Part shown: positions 1-8,955 of the stretch, in pieces | Numbering within the stretch: the stretch's first letter is position 1 | How the letters are laid out: each line of letters begins with the position of its first letter | NCBI GenBank assembly: GCA_005888745.1 | Contig: VBBS01000043.1 | Location: 1 to 40,248, forward strand | From: Candidatus Bathyarchaeota archaeon | Lineage (GTDB): Archaea > Thermoproteota > Bathyarchaeia > 40CM-2-53-6 | Length of the DNA: 40,248 bases | Direction of reading: 5' to 3' | Made by a program: the position numbers and the translations under genes | Notes under the pieces: model-generated | Database searches by the model: none | The model's input: the letters and a program-made list of their open reading frames with translations, nothing else | What the model was told of the DNA's origin: nothing

Positions 1-150
1 GACGGGTCAACAGACACTGGCGCCTCCACCAGCCACTCCTATCTTCTCCCTGGAACCTATACGGTAACCCTGACTGTAACAGATGCGAACGGTCAGACAG
101 CTACGGTCTCGAAAACGATCACTGTCAGCCTTCCACTGCTCGGCCCTTAG
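1..150 (+). CDS. C-terminal end of a PKD-domain surface protein (partial)
   Basis: Frame 1 is open from the first base and ends at a TAG at 148-150, so only the last 49 residues of a larger protein are present. They form the second half of a PKD domain, with the core SHSYLLPGTYTVTLTV followed by a Thr/Ser-rich strand. PKD domains are extracellular beta-sandwich modules common in archaeal surface and secreted proteins. The segment closely resembles the C-terminus of the phosphoesterase encoded at 924-2267 on the other strand (SHSYILPGTYTVAITV), so the two convergent genes may be paralogues or share a mobile domain. The function of the missing N-terminal part cannot be told. Confidence 0.8.
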   Translation, partial: DGSTDTGASTSHSYLLPGTYTVTLTVTDANGQTATVSKTITVSLPLLGP

Positions 151-923
151 CCGAACGAATTCTGACGCAGATAAGTGCAGGGGCGCGACGCCTCGACCCT
201 AACATGTCTTCGAACCGATAAGGCCCAGGGAACCATTCTAAGATTGGCAGACTTGTAAACCTAAAACTCTTCCACAGGGATCCAAGCTTTTTTGGGCCAT
301 TTCGAGAAAGGCTTCGCAACTTAGGCTAATCGCTATCTCTGCCCTCTCGTGAGACCTTCGGGTCCGCGACACCCAACTGATCTAGTCTACGAATGCCTGC
401 GGACCTGCATCCGGGCTTCAATAGTCCACTCCTTCCAAACCAGGGGCTCGTTTTGACGAAATCCCATTATCAGCCAACCTGAGCGGATTGTAGAACGAGG
501 AAGATTCGCATCCGTGAACATAGTTCATTCACGTACTACTGAGGAATGAATAGGCAAAGACCCGAGTCGCTCCGTTTCACCCCTAAGAAGATGACCCGGG
601 GCAAATGCTAGTCAGAAGCAGTTTGTTACACCCGGCCCAGAGAAACAGCGTGACTCCTCGGACACTTAGCGTCGTTGCAACTTGCCCATCGTCTATGTTT
701 GAGTCATAGAAGCACTCGTTCTCGAGTACCTGGGCCAACTCGACAGGAGGCGACTGATCTTCTCTGGCGCCTGAGTCGTCGATGGAATCTTGCCAATAAC
801 TTGGACCTAACGCAGACTCGACTCGCCCTTCGAAGTCATCAAAAATTCCTGCGAGAGGAGCCTCGGATGAGTCACCAAAAGAAAAAGAGTGGAGAAATTG
901 GCTTGAAGAGGGAAGTCTGGGTT
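151..923. other. 773-base stretch without a supported gene
   Basis: This gap lies between two convergent stop codons, so it is a 3' intergenic region and needs no promoter. Frames in it are short and show no recognisable domain. A + frame from 675 runs antisense into the phosphoesterase tail and looks like a chance frame. I see no tRNA, direct-repeat array or insertion sequence in it. Its length is unusual for this otherwise dense window. Confidence 0.5.
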
Positions 924-2267
924 CTATGGCAGTGTAATGCTGACCGTTACGTTCTTCGAAGCCGTGGCACTTTGCCCTACACCATCCTTGACAGTTATCG
1001 CTACTGTGTAGGTTCCCGGTAGTATGTATGAGTGGCTAGCTGTAGATCCACTGGCAGTAAATCCATCGCCGAAGTCCCAGGCATAGCTGTATGGCTGAGT
1101 TCCCCCTATGACTGTAGCATTGAATTGGATTGTCTGTAGTAGTCCGGGGTTAGCTGGTGTGTAGGTGAAACTGACTGAGGGTGGAGTGTATGTGAAGAAT
1201 TCTGTCATTGGAGTGGCTGCGGCATCGTTGGTGGACAGACTAGCAAGGTTCCAATTCGTCTCTACCGTACGAGTGAACGAGTAGTGGTTGTATGGGTTAG
1301 TTGTGACAAAGCTGTTTTTTGTTCCTCGACCAGCCCAGACCGCGTAGACGCAGTCCTCGGAGCTGTTATTGAAGGGGCAATACCCGTTCCCTTCGTCGAA
1401 GACAACGAATAGCGCGGCTCTCTGTGTCCTGAATGTCGTGCTGTTAAGGATATTCGGAACGAGACCGCTGAGATAGGCGTCCCCGAAGGGGATGGAGGCT
1501 GAGCAACCGCCTGTATAGCCGTGCATGTTATCGCAGTTGTTCGGTGTAAGCCACATGAAGCTTGGCGCGGAAGCAGAGTTGAGGTCGCTGACAAGAGTGC
1601 AATCTGTCACGGCGCAACCGCTCGGATTCGCGAGAACTACGTTGGAACATCGCGCGGCGCTAGATGTGATATCTGTGAAAAAGACGAACGGGTTGTGCTC
1701 TGGAGTATACGGCTGATTGTAGTTGGTGTCGCACCCACTAGCAAGAGCTTGGTTCTCCATGTATCCTCTCCATGTCAATCCTGCTGCCTCTAATCGGTCG
1801 ACGAGGTTCGCGTGGGATGAAGGTGTGCATGGATAGCCGACACAGCCATAGGTGTCTCCGCCTAAGAGGGCTATGTAGTCAGCCTGGCTGAAGTGCGATA
1901 CACCAGTGTAATTGGATCCGATTCCGTACGAGTTTGCCAGTCCAGCAGTGTAAGGGTCTCCGTTAGTGCTTGAACAAGGGGGCGGATTTCGTGCGCAAAT
2001 GTCTATCATGCCATGATCCTCCATAACGATGATCACTACATGGTCGAAGTAAGTGCCAGTACCGGCAGCGGTCGTGGATATTGTTGAGGTGGTTGGGGTT
2101 CGGCTTGTGGTTGTAGAACTCCCGTGGGCTCTACCTTGCATCGATGAATCGCCAACTGCACCTGCATATCTTCCCAGCTGTGACGCAGCGACCGCACCTG
2201 TGAGGGCTAGAACGAGGAGTGTGAAGCATAGAATTCGGGCCTTCTTGTTCACGAGTGCCTTTTTCAT
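924..2267 (-). CDS. secreted phosphoesterase (acid phosphatase/phospholipase C-like) with C-terminal PKD domain
   Basis: The 447-residue protein begins with a signal peptide: a Lys/Arg-rich start, then hydrophobic LCFTLLVLALTGAVAAS. A Ser/Thr-rich linker follows, then a phosphoesterase domain of the alkaline-phosphatase superfamily (PF04185 type) from about residue 70 to 350. Its first metal-site motif reads FDHVVIIVMEDHG, where the family usually has MENHS. Later family signatures are the LTPNNCDNMHG block and the FVVFDEGNG block. The C-terminus is one PKD domain (about 365-447). Eight or more cysteines suggest disulfides outside the cell. The likely role is hydrolysis of phosphomonoesters or phosphodiesters at the cell surface; the substrate is unknown. 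An AGGAG-like site lies just before the ATG. Confidence 0.85.
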   Translation of the reverse strand: MKKALVNKKARILCFTLLVLALTGAVAASQLGRYAGAVGDSSMQGRAHGSSTTTSRTPTTSTISTTAAGTGTYFDHVVIIVMEDHGMIDICARNPPPCSSTNGDPYTAGLANSYGIGSNYTGVSHFSQADYIALLGGDTYGCVGYPCTPSSHANLVDRLEAAGLTWRGYMENQALASGCDTNYNQPYTPEHNPFVFFTDITSSAARCSNVVLANPSGCAVTDCTLVSDLNSASAPSFMWLTPNNCDNMHGYTGGCSASIPFGDAYLSGLVPNILNSTTFRTQRAALFVVFDEGNGYCPFNNSSEDCVYAVWAGRGTKNSFVTTNPYNHYSFTRTVETNWNLASLSTNDAAATPMTEFFTYTPPSVSFTYTPANPGLLQTIQFNATVIGGTQPYSYAWDFGDGFTASGSTASHSYILPGTYTVAITVKDGVGQSATASKNVTVSITLP

Positions 2268-2302
2268 TCCTTTTTTTCTCCTATCATGGAAGTTCGCGCC
2301 GG

Positions 2303-2310
2303 AAATATTT
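2303..2310 (-). promoter_or_regulatory. box A (TATA) candidate for the secreted phosphoesterase
   Basis: On the minus strand an AAATATTT element sits 36-43 bases before the ATG at 2267. That predicts a transcription start near 2280 and a short leader carrying the AGGAG ribosome site. Position and composition fit an archaeal TBP site; no activity is shown. Confidence 0.45.
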
Positions 2311-2560
2311 GAACGGTCAGTCCACAGAGTGCTGAGACTGATTACAACCGAACACTTTAGCCTACTCGTGTCAGCGATACTCGATATATGGTGATATCAG
2401 AGTATTGATTCTTCAATCTCCAATTTTCCATATTCGACTAGGGTCGCTGCTTGATGTCAATCGCAGCTAAAACAACTCTGTCGGTTTCAGGATAGCGACG
2501 GAACTCAACATCGTGGCTCTCCACAATCTAATAGCTTGGGTTTTCCTCTGAGGGTTTGTT

Positions 2561-3490
2561 CTACTTCTTAGAAGTCGAGTATGGTGGCTGCACGTCCACT
2601 ACGGTATTCTGGAGCCTTCCCAAGTTTTCGATCTTGGCCTCGATCGAGTCGCCTGGTCTGAGAAGGTAGGGTTCTTTGTCTGGCTTTCGGTAGATCGCAA
2701 CACCGGACGGAGTCCCAGAGGTTATGATATCACCTGGTTCCAAAGTCATGGACGAGAAGAATTCAACGAGCTCTCGGACTTTGAAGACCATTTTCCTGGT
2801 ACTTGCTTGTTGACGGGTTTGACCGTTTACTCGGAGTTCCATTCCGAGATTATCTAGGTTTCCGGACTGGTCGGGGGTTACGAGACAAGGGCCAATTGGA
2901 CCAAAGGTGTCAAAGTTCTTGCCAAGATTGCAGAACCCGCGCTTCATTTCGGCGAACTGGATATCCCTTGCGCTTATGTCGTTGAATACTGAGAAGCCTG
3001 CCACATACTGAAGGGCATCTTCTTTAGGAATATTCTTACACCTTTTCCCGATGATAGTGGCGAGTTCAACCTCGTAGTCGAGAAGTTTGACTGTCCTCGG
3101 GTAGATTATGGGCGCTCGATGGCCGATAAGTGATGTTGGCGCTTTGAGGAAAGATACCGGGAATGGTGGAAGTGAGCTCTTACCTTCGGCCAGATGGTCC
3201 GAAAAATTGCCGCCCATGCAAATAATCTTTGACGGACGCGCTATTGGCGGCAACACTGTAACGGAGTCAAGCCTCCAGTACCCCTTCTCGCTTTGCTTGC
3301 CGTCGTCCAAATGTTTCTTCGCGGAACCTGCCGCCACTTGTGCCTTCGATTCTGCTTTAGAGTCGCTTAGGAATTCTAGGATTGGTTCTGAAGAAGACTT
3401 TGCACCGGTTATCTCGGCTACGTGTTTCGCGTCGATCATAACGCCGATTTTGCTTTCTCCGGCCTTTCGCTGAAATCTGACCAATTTCAA
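2561..3490 (-). CDS. fumarylacetoacetate hydrolase family protein
   Basis: The 309-residue protein has the N-terminal cap and C-terminal catalytic domain typical of single-chain FAH enzymes. Family blocks seen are LDYEVELATIIGKR (acidic metal ligands), FNDISARDIQ, the KNFDTFGPIGP loop and GDIITSGTPSGVA. The metal-binding acidic residues appear intact, so it is probably active on a 2-oxo acid: hydrolysis of acylpyruvates, or isomerisation, hydration or decarboxylation in aromatic catabolism. The exact substrate cannot be read from sequence. The start is TTG. It is transcribed away from the oxidoreductase gene at 3702, and no other aromatic-degradation gene is in view. Confidence 0.87.
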   Translation of the reverse strand: MKLVRFQRKAGESKIGVMIDAKHVAEITGAKSSSEPILEFLSDSKAESKAQVAAGSAKKHLDDGKQSEKGYWRLDSVTVLPPIARPSKIICMGGNFSDHLAEGKSSLPPFPVSFLKAPTSLIGHRAPIIYPRTVKLLDYEVELATIIGKRCKNIPKEDALQYVAGFSVFNDISARDIQFAEMKRGFCNLGKNFDTFGPIGPCLVTPDQSGNLDNLGMELRVNGQTRQQASTRKMVFKVRELVEFFSSMTLEPGDIITSGTPSGVAIYRKPDKEPYLLRPGDSIEAKIENLGRLQNTVVDVQPPYSTSKK

Positions 3491-3701
3491 ATCAAGGACA
3501 CCGAGATACTCGCATCAAAATGTGGCAGGAATGTAAATGTTGCAGTTTCCTGGCATGAAAAAATCGCCCTTTATCGAACTCAGCACTCTCAAGCGAGAAG
3601 AAATCTGATGGAAAGACTGGATTGTGGTGCAATGTGGTAGATTGTGTTCTTCCATGGACGTGCTGGTTATATCGCAAGAGCAAGAAGTGGTCATTGAAAT
3701 G

Positions 3702-4739
3702 ATGCCTCTGAACATATCAGTAGTGGGAGCGGGCTACTGGGGTAAGAAAGTGATTCGAGAGATCTTGAACATATCTCAGACTACAGGCCGCGTAAGACTC
3801 TACTCTGTTATCGACAACTCGCCCACAATCCTCGAACAATGCAGAAAGGAATTCGGCCCTCTAAACTATCGTTTGAACTATCACGATCTATTGTCTGATA
3901 AGGCAGCTTCGGTTGCCCACATCTGCTCGCCGAACAACACTCACTTCGAAGTCGCGTCCAAATTCCTAAGATCGAGGAAACACGTTCTCGTTGAGAAACC
4001 TCTCGCTCTCCGAGGAAGGGAAGCCGACGAGCTGGTAAGACTCGCCGACACAACCCACAGGGTTCTCAGCGTGGGACACGTCCACCGGTTCAATAATGGA
4101 GTCAAAGAGCTGAAACGAGTAATAGACAGTGGAGTGTTAGGGGACATCTACTATCTCCGCTTCCGCTGGACAGGTTTGTTACCCCCACAGAAAGACAGAG
4201 ACGTAATTACAGACCTAGGCCCGCACCCCTTCGACATTTGTAATAACCTTCTCGATATTTGGCCAACCAAGATCTCGTGCAGGGGCAGAGGATATCGAGG
4301 CGAAGCAGGCGATGAGGTGGCTTTTATCACCGCTGAACATCTTGACGGCGTCAACGCAAGCATAGAACTCAGCTGGCTGGACATGGAGAAGCACAGAGAT
4401 GTAACAGTGGTAGGCAGCGACGCCGTAGCCCGACTAGACTGCCTCGACCAGAAACTTGTCATTCAAAAACCAGACAAAACGGAGGAAGTATCGACTGCTC
4501 CGAGCAACACGTTGCAGGAGGAGATCATCCACTTCGCTGAATGTGTCGAGAGAGACTCGGACTCAAAAGCATACACAAACCGATCAGATGGAACGCTTGG
4601 CGCTAGCGTCGTTAGGCTCTTGGAGACAGCGAAGCAGTCTCTCCGCGAAGAGCGGACCGTCAGGGTTTCACTCCCAGGAATAGAGGAATTACTCGCAGGC
4701 GAACCCACCCAAACTGGATTCCGTAAACTCACGAACTAG
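3702..4739 (+). CDS. Gfo/Idh/MocA family NAD(P)-dependent oxidoreductase
   Basis: The protein of about 345 residues starts with a Rossmann motif, ISVVGAGYWGKKVIRE, for NAD(P). It then carries the family signature VEKPLAL, whose Lys contributes to catalysis, and the DLGPHPFDICNNLL block holding the acid/base His of the C-terminal alpha/beta domain. Such enzymes oxidise or reduce hydroxyl groups of sugars, inositols or nucleotide sugars. The substrate is not evident and no sugar-nucleotide cluster is next to it. The frame is open to 3624, but the Rossmann strand begins right after the ATG at 3702 and the extra 26 residues look non-conserved, so I chose 3702; the adjacent ATG at 3699 is equally possible. 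Confidence 0.88.
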   Translation: MPLNISVVGAGYWGKKVIREILNISQTTGRVRLYSVIDNSPTILEQCRKEFGPLNYRLNYHDLLSDKAASVAHICSPNNTHFEVASKFLRSRKHVLVEKPLALRGREADELVRLADTTHRVLSVGHVHRFNNGVKELKRVIDSGVLGDIYYLRFRWTGLLPPQKDRDVITDLGPHPFDICNNLLDIWPTKISCRGRGYRGEAGDEVAFITAEHLDGVNASIELSWLDMEKHRDVTVVGSDAVARLDCLDQKLVIQKPDKTEEVSTAPSNTLQEEIIHFAECVERDSDSKAYTNRSDGTLGASVVRLLETAKQSLREERTVRVSLPGIEELLAGEPTQTGFRKLTN

Positions 4740-4803
4740 CCAGCTATTCCAAATCTCCATTGGCAAATGAGCCAAAGTGAGATTGAAGCTAGAGGCCTAG
4801 GAA

Positions 4804-5082
4804 GTGCAAGTGCAGGCGAGGGAAAGAGAACGATCAGACACAGATAATCATGCTCACGAGCTATCACGGATAAATCTCCAAGTGTGTAGCACTTGTGGAA
4901 GTTTCGTTGTCATAACATACACCAAAACGAAGACTGGGAAACTAGTCCGAGCGGAGATAGAGTTGGACCTGAAAATCAGGTCTTCACGAGTTTACCAATT
5001 GCACCAAGCAGTGGGACACGTCAAAGGCATTTCAAAGGAATCATATGACGCGGCCATGATAAGAGAGGAGACCTGTTGGTAA
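4804..5082 (+). CDS. hypothetical small protein with one CxxC pair
   Basis: This is a 92-residue frame with a GTG start, not recognised. It contains a single CSTCG knuckle near residue 33, then a basic stretch with alternating beta-like pattern (SFVVITYTKTKTGKLVRAEI), and ends in TCW. One CxxC is not enough for a zinc ribbon unless His or the terminal Cys completes it. It follows the oxidoreductase by 64 bases on the same strand and could be co-transcribed. Coding character is plausible but unproven. Confidence 0.4.
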   Translation: MQVQARERERSDTDNHAHELSRINLQVCSTCGSFVVITYTKTKTGKLVRAEIELDLKIRSSRVYQLHQAVGHVKGISKESYDAAMIREETCW

Positions 5083-5112
5083 GAGACGTTCAACCAATCA
5101 CGAGAAAAACCG

Positions 5113-5331
5113 TCAAAGACGCACTCGTGCATGGCGTAGCCTCCTGTCCCGCTGGAGCAATCTGCGGTCATGATCTATTTGGGTAAGAAGCGACGCGACC
5201 TCTCGGATCTGTTTACGCAAGACGATGCTATTCTGTCGAATCTGTTTTACCGAAAGCAAACCGTGTCTACAGTCAGAGCACGTCTGTCTTAGACCGGAGA
5301 GAGGGACGAAACTATTTCCCTTCTCGCTCAT
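5113..5331 (-). CDS. possible small Cys-containing, helix-rich protein
   Basis: A 72-residue frame begins with ATG and has a CSDCRHG motif near residue 18 followed by a long charged helix with heptad-like Leu/Ile spacing. It lies alone between a + strand hypothetical gene and fumarase, divergent from fumarase. I do not recognise it. The composition (Cys pair, then a polar coiled-coil-like tail) is protein-like, but it may be chance. Confidence 0.25.
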   Translation of the reverse strand: MSEKGNSFVPLSGLRQTCSDCRHGLLSVKQIRQNSIVLRKQIREVASLLTQIDHDRRLLQRDRRLRHARVRL

Positions 5332-5421
5332 CCGTAGAGATATTTGATGTACTGTTCCTTGGGTAGATAGAGAGTCTTTTTTAGTCCACCGAACCCTTCG
5401 GGTCGATGGTCGACCCTAGAA

Positions 5422-6828
5422 ATGGTAATTGTTGAAGAATATCGGGTTGAGAGTGATACGATGGGAGAAGTCAAAGTCCCGAACTCGGCGTACTATGGAG
5501 CTCAGACGCAGAGGGCTGTCGAAAACTTCCCAATCTCAGGGATCCGCCTACCGAAGGAGTTCATACGGGCAATGGCTCTTGTCAAGCTGGCTGCGGCGAG
5601 AGCCAATATGCAACTCGGGCTCTTGGAGCCGAAAAGGGGCGAGGCTATTGTTTCAGCTGCAAAGGAAGTCATGGAGGGCTCACTCTATGATCAATTTGTG
5701 GTTGACGTCTTCCAGACTGGCAGCGGCACTTCGACAAATATGAACACTAACGAGGTTATTGCAAACCGGGCTATCGAGCTTCTCGGGGGAAAACGTGGAG
5801 ACAAGAAGCTCGTTCATCCAAACGACCACGTGAATATGTGCCAATCAACAAACGACGTCTTCCCTACCGCCATTCACGTCTGTTCAGCCGAAGCGATCGG
5901 GAGGAAACTAATTCCGGCTTTACAATCACTCGTCACGGCGCTCGAACAAAAGACAATCGAGTTCGATGATGTCGTCAAGGCTGGTCGAACTCACCTCCAA
6001 GATGCAGTACCGGTTACACTCGGTCAGGAGTTCAGTGCCTACTCCAGTATGATACGACACGGCATTAGACGAGCAGAACTTGCCCGGGATACGTTGTTAG
6101 AGCTCCCGCTCGGTGGAACCGCGACCGGAACAGGCCTGAATGCCCACTCCAAGTACTCTGACCTAGCAATAAGAGAGGTTAACAGACTTACAGGCTTCAA
6201 CTTCAGGAAAGCTGCGAACGTTTTCGAATCGATGCAGGGAAAAGACGCGTGTGTCGAGGCGAGCGGGCTTCTAAGGACCATAGCCGTCAGCCTAATGAAA
6301 ATCGCCAACGATCTCCGGCTGCTCAACTCCGGCCCGCGCACCGGGCTGGGAGAAATCGATATGCCAGCAACGGAGCCTGGGTCAAGCATAATGCCGGGAA
6401 AGGTCAACCCGGTCATCCCTGAAGCCGTCAACCTTGTCGCCGCTCAGGTTATAGGAAATGATGCGGCTATCACCGTCTGCGGTTCTCTCGGCCAGCTGGA
6501 ACTCAACATCATGATGCCTGTCATCGCATACGACCTTCTCCAGTCAATAGAGATTCTAGCAAACGGTTCTAGGGTCCTATCCGAGAAGTGCGTCTCAGGA
6601 ATCACAGCGGACCGCGAACGATGTTACAATTACGCGGATAGAAGCTTGATGGTTGTAACAGCAATAACGCCACACATCGGCTATGATAATGCGGCTAAGG
6701 TTGCTAAGAAAGCCATAGCTGAGAATAAATCAGTGCGACAGGTGATTCTAGAAGAGAAAATTCTCCCGAAGGAGAAGCTCGACGAAATCCTAGATCTCAA
6801 GAAGATGACCAAAGGCGGAAGAGCATAA
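5422..6828 (+). CDS. fumC: class II fumarate hydratase
   Basis: This 468-residue enzyme interconverts fumarate and L-malate without an iron-sulfur cluster. The N-terminal YYGAQTQRAVENFPISG block, the GSGTSTNMNTNEVIANRA substrate loop, the GRTHLQDAVPVTLGQE helix and the superfamily signature GSSIMPGKVNPVIPE are all complete, with catalytic Ser and Lys in the mobile loop. Length equals the usual bacterial/archaeal FumC size. The start ATG at 5422 is close to the conserved N-terminus; an ATG at 5461 lies inside the conserved region. It pairs functionally with the fumarate reductase operon at 27.8-31.0 kb, though the two are not co-transcribed. A T-run at about 5382 precedes it and no clear box A was seen. 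Confidence 0.96.
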   Translation: MVIVEEYRVESDTMGEVKVPNSAYYGAQTQRAVENFPISGIRLPKEFIRAMALVKLAAARANMQLGLLEPKRGEAIVSAAKEVMEGSLYDQFVVDVFQTGSGTSTNMNTNEVIANRAIELLGGKRGDKKLVHPNDHVNMCQSTNDVFPTAIHVCSAEAIGRKLIPALQSLVTALEQKTIEFDDVVKAGRTHLQDAVPVTLGQEFSAYSSMIRHGIRRAELARDTLLELPLGGTATGTGLNAHSKYSDLAIREVNRLTGFNFRKAANVFESMQGKDACVEASGLLRTIAVSLMKIANDLRLLNSGPRTGLGEIDMPATEPGSSIMPGKVNPVIPEAVNLVAAQVIGNDAAITVCGSLGQLELNIMMPVIAYDLLQSIEILANGSRVLSEKCVSGITADRERCYNYADRSLMVVTAITPHIGYDNAAKVAKKAIAENKSVRQVILEEKILPKEKLDEILDLKKMTKGGRA

Positions 6829-6860
6829 CTCCTCCAGTCGTCTAGAAGTGGCCGCCCTTG

Positions 6861-7661
6861 ATGGATACTCAGCAGATAATACGGACATCACTGAAATTAG
6901 CCGGATTCAAGAGCATACCTGCTGACAGCGAGGTTCACGTTAAAGGACGAGGGATCCGAAAAGTTCTCGTCGCGATCGATGTCGGAGTCGCCGAACTCCT
7001 TCTAGCCCGCAATCTTGGATGCGACGCTGTGATAGCGCACCATGGCAAGGCTCGGATAGATGGCTACAAGGTGTTCCTACGGCACATTGACCAATTGAAG
7101 GAGGCCGGCGTGCCAGAAGTCATAGCACGGAAAGCTGTCCAGCCTAAATTGCGAGTCCTAGAACTCCAGCATCACCCAGACAATTATGACCAGACACCTA
7201 GTGCCGCCAAGAAGCTTCGAATGCCGCTGCTGTCAATTCACAGCCCTTGTGATGAGATAGGTCGGAAGATGATCCAGAATATTTTGAAAGGTGCTGACGA
7301 AAACTCGGCCGTGAAGGATGTCGTCTCAAGAATTGCACGTTTTCCTGAGTTTCGAAAAGCTGCGTCCAAGATCGAAGTACGGTTAGGCTCTCCGAAGAAC
7401 AAAGCAGGCAAGATAGCGATCAGTCATGCTGCCTACACTAACGGGGGCTATGAGATTGCCAGGACCTACTTCCAAAACGGAATAGACACGCTGTCCTACA
7501 TTCACATCGCGGAACCGGATCTCACGAGGCTCGCAAACGAAGCCTCTGGGAGCTTGATCGTTCTAGGACATATCGCGAGTGACTGGCTCGGAATAAACAG
7601 GCTCCTCCGCGAACTTGAAAAGATGGGAGTAGAACCAATCACGACCACTGATCTCAATTGA
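6861..7661 (+). CDS. Nif3-like dinuclear metal-centre protein
   Basis: The protein of 266 residues has the Nif3/DUF34 fold markers: a strand ending in DAVIAHHG (paired His near residue 61, metal ligands) and a C-terminal GHIASDWLGINRLL segment whose His/acidic pair is the usual second half of the site, here with Asp instead of the common Glu. The family binds two metal ions and is annotated as GTP cyclohydrolase I type 2 by similarity, but its role is generally unsettled. The central part is larger than in minimal archaeal members. TTG at 6858 directly precedes ATG at 6861; I prefer the ATG. The stop overlaps the Nudix start by 4 bases, so the two are translationally coupled. Confidence 0.82.
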   Translation: MDTQQIIRTSLKLAGFKSIPADSEVHVKGRGIRKVLVAIDVGVAELLLARNLGCDAVIAHHGKARIDGYKVFLRHIDQLKEAGVPEVIARKAVQPKLRVLELQHHPDNYDQTPSAAKKLRMPLLSIHSPCDEIGRKMIQNILKGADENSAVKDVVSRIARFPEFRKAASKIEVRLGSPKNKAGKIAISHAAYTNGGYEIARTYFQNGIDTLSYIHIAEPDLTRLANEASGSLIVLGHIASDWLGINRLLRELEKMGVEPITTTDLN

Positions 7662-8137
7662 CCTCCTCAAACCAGGAATCATCAACCACCACAACAACCA
7701 AACAAGTGTTTCCTGAACCAACGGTGGGAGCCCTGATCGTCGACCAACAGGGCAAGATCCTCTTGGCGAGGTCTCACAAGTGGTTTGACAAGTACACGCT
7801 CCCGGGTGGACATATCGAGGTTGGCGAGAGCATGGTTGACGCGGTGAAGAGGGAGGTCAAGGAGGAGGTTGGACTGGATGTGGAAGCGGTGGAGATGCTT
7901 CTTGTGCAAGAGGCTATTTTCGCGCCTGAGTTCTACAAGAAAAAACATTTCATCTTCATCGATTTTTACTGCAAGTCCAAAGATCAACAGGTGAAACTCG
8001 ACCAGAACGAAATACAGGATTACATCTGGGTCTATCCCGGGGCGGCATACAATCTCAAACTAGACTCGTTCACCAGGAAGACCCTAGATAGGTATCTCAA
8101 GCGCGGTTACGGCTCGTCCCCAAGCCGAGGTCTATAG
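7658..8137 (+). CDS. Nudix hydrolase
   Basis: The 159-residue protein has a complete Nudix box from Gly51 to Leu73 (GHIEVGE, then REVKEEVGL), holding the Mg-binding glutamates that cleave nucleoside diphosphates linked to another moiety. The start is TTG inside the stop codon of the Nif3-like gene (TTGA overlap), indicating coupled translation and possibly a shared metabolite-repair role. The first 18 residues are Ser/Thr/Gln-rich and may be a disordered extension. The 3' end overlaps the convergent HAD gene by 6 bases. The substrate cannot be assigned. Confidence 0.9.
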   Translation: MTSSNQESSTTTTTKQVFPEPTVGALIVDQQGKILLARSHKWFDKYTLPGGHIEVGESMVDAVKREVKEEVGLDVEAVEMLLVQEAIFAPEFYKKKHFIFIDFYCKSKDQQVKLDQNEIQDYIWVYPGAAYNLKLDSFTRKTLDRYLKRGYGSSPSRGL

Positions 8138-8908
8138 GTTCCAGCCTTTGGACTCTAACCTATTCTCCAACTCGACAAGCGAATTGATAGTCACGTCGGC
8201 GTTTTCCTTTGAAAAGTCGTTGTAGCGCGCGAACCCTGTCCGCACCAAGACCGTCCGTATTCCAAGCTTCTTTCCTGCTCTAACATCCCACCAAGAATCC
8301 CCGACAAGAAACGCGTCCTCAACCCGAAGCTTCAACCTGTCCAAAGCCCTCATTACTAGCTGCTTTCTTTCGTCAACGACCTCCTCCAGCGACTCCAATC
8401 CGCGTCTAGGGCCGAGATCCTCTCGGGTGAACAGCACATCGACTAGTGGGCTGACTTTCAGTAGGTCTAGCTCTTTAGCTACCACGGACCTCGTGAATCG
8501 CATCGTGGCAATTCCAAGTTTGAACCCACGGGCTTTCAGCACGGACAAGAGTTCGATTGCACCGTGCTGAAGCTTCGCCTTGTCCACTGTATCCCGGAAC
8601 AGTTTTCGATAGGTCTCGTAGGCTTCATCAATTCGGGCACCATCATCGCGTGATAGTGCGGTTTCTAGCACCATTCGCGGCCCCGTGCCGATCTCGTAGG
8701 CACGCTGATAGTAGTTCTCGACAAGAAACCCGAGATCTATCGGCTTTGAGTGATGAGCAATGAGGGTTTGGTTGATACAGTAGAACTCGCGGTCGTCGAT
8801 CTGAGCGAGAGTTCCGTCCCAGTCGAAGATTGCGCCCCTCAACGTTCTCAGGCCAGAATTCGGGTCTGAATGTAACCATATGGGTTTCCTTGAGGTTACG
8901 AGCAACAT
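8132..8908 (-). CDS. HAD-superfamily phosphatase (phosphoglycolate phosphatase-like)
   Basis: The 258-residue protein carries HAD motif I as FDWDGTLA (nucleophile Asp29, acid/base Asp31), motif II Thr in LGIATMRFT, and motif IV in VGDSWWDVRAGKKLG. A helical cap lies between motifs I and II, as in the phosphoglycolate phosphatase/beta-phosphoglucomutase subclass. It probably dephosphorylates a small phosphometabolite. About 24 residues precede the fold; the true start could be a TTG just before RGAIFDWDG. It is divergent from the small membrane protein at 8956 with a 47-base gap. Confidence 0.87.
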   Translation of the reverse strand: MLLVTSRKPIWLHSDPNSGLRTLRGAIFDWDGTLAQIDDREFYCINQTLIAHHSKPIDLGFLVENYYQRAYEIGTGPRMVLETALSRDDGARIDEAYETYRKLFRDTVDKAKLQHGAIELLSVLKARGFKLGIATMRFTRSVVAKELDLLKVSPLVDVLFTREDLGPRRGLESLEEVVDERKQLVMRALDRLKLRVEDAFLVGDSWWDVRAGKKLGIRTVLVRTGFARYNDFSKENADVTINSLVELENRLESKGWNL

Positions 8909-8940
8909 ATCCCGAAAGGGTCTGCAGTGTCTTTGAGATC

Positions 8941-8949
8941 AAGGAGGAG
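8941..8949 (+). promoter_or_regulatory. strong Shine-Dalgarno site deciding a start
   Basis: AAGGAGGAG stands 6 bases before the ATG at 8956 and is the best anti-16S match I noticed in the window. It fixes the start of the membrane protein at 8956; the same frame is open upstream to 8830, but that part is antisense to the HAD gene. Confidence 0.7.
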
Positions 8950-8955
8950 CATACG

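Noticed and set aside
675-1022. + strand frame of 115 residues
   Set aside because: Its 3' third is antisense to the PKD domain of the phosphoesterase, and no family character is visible.
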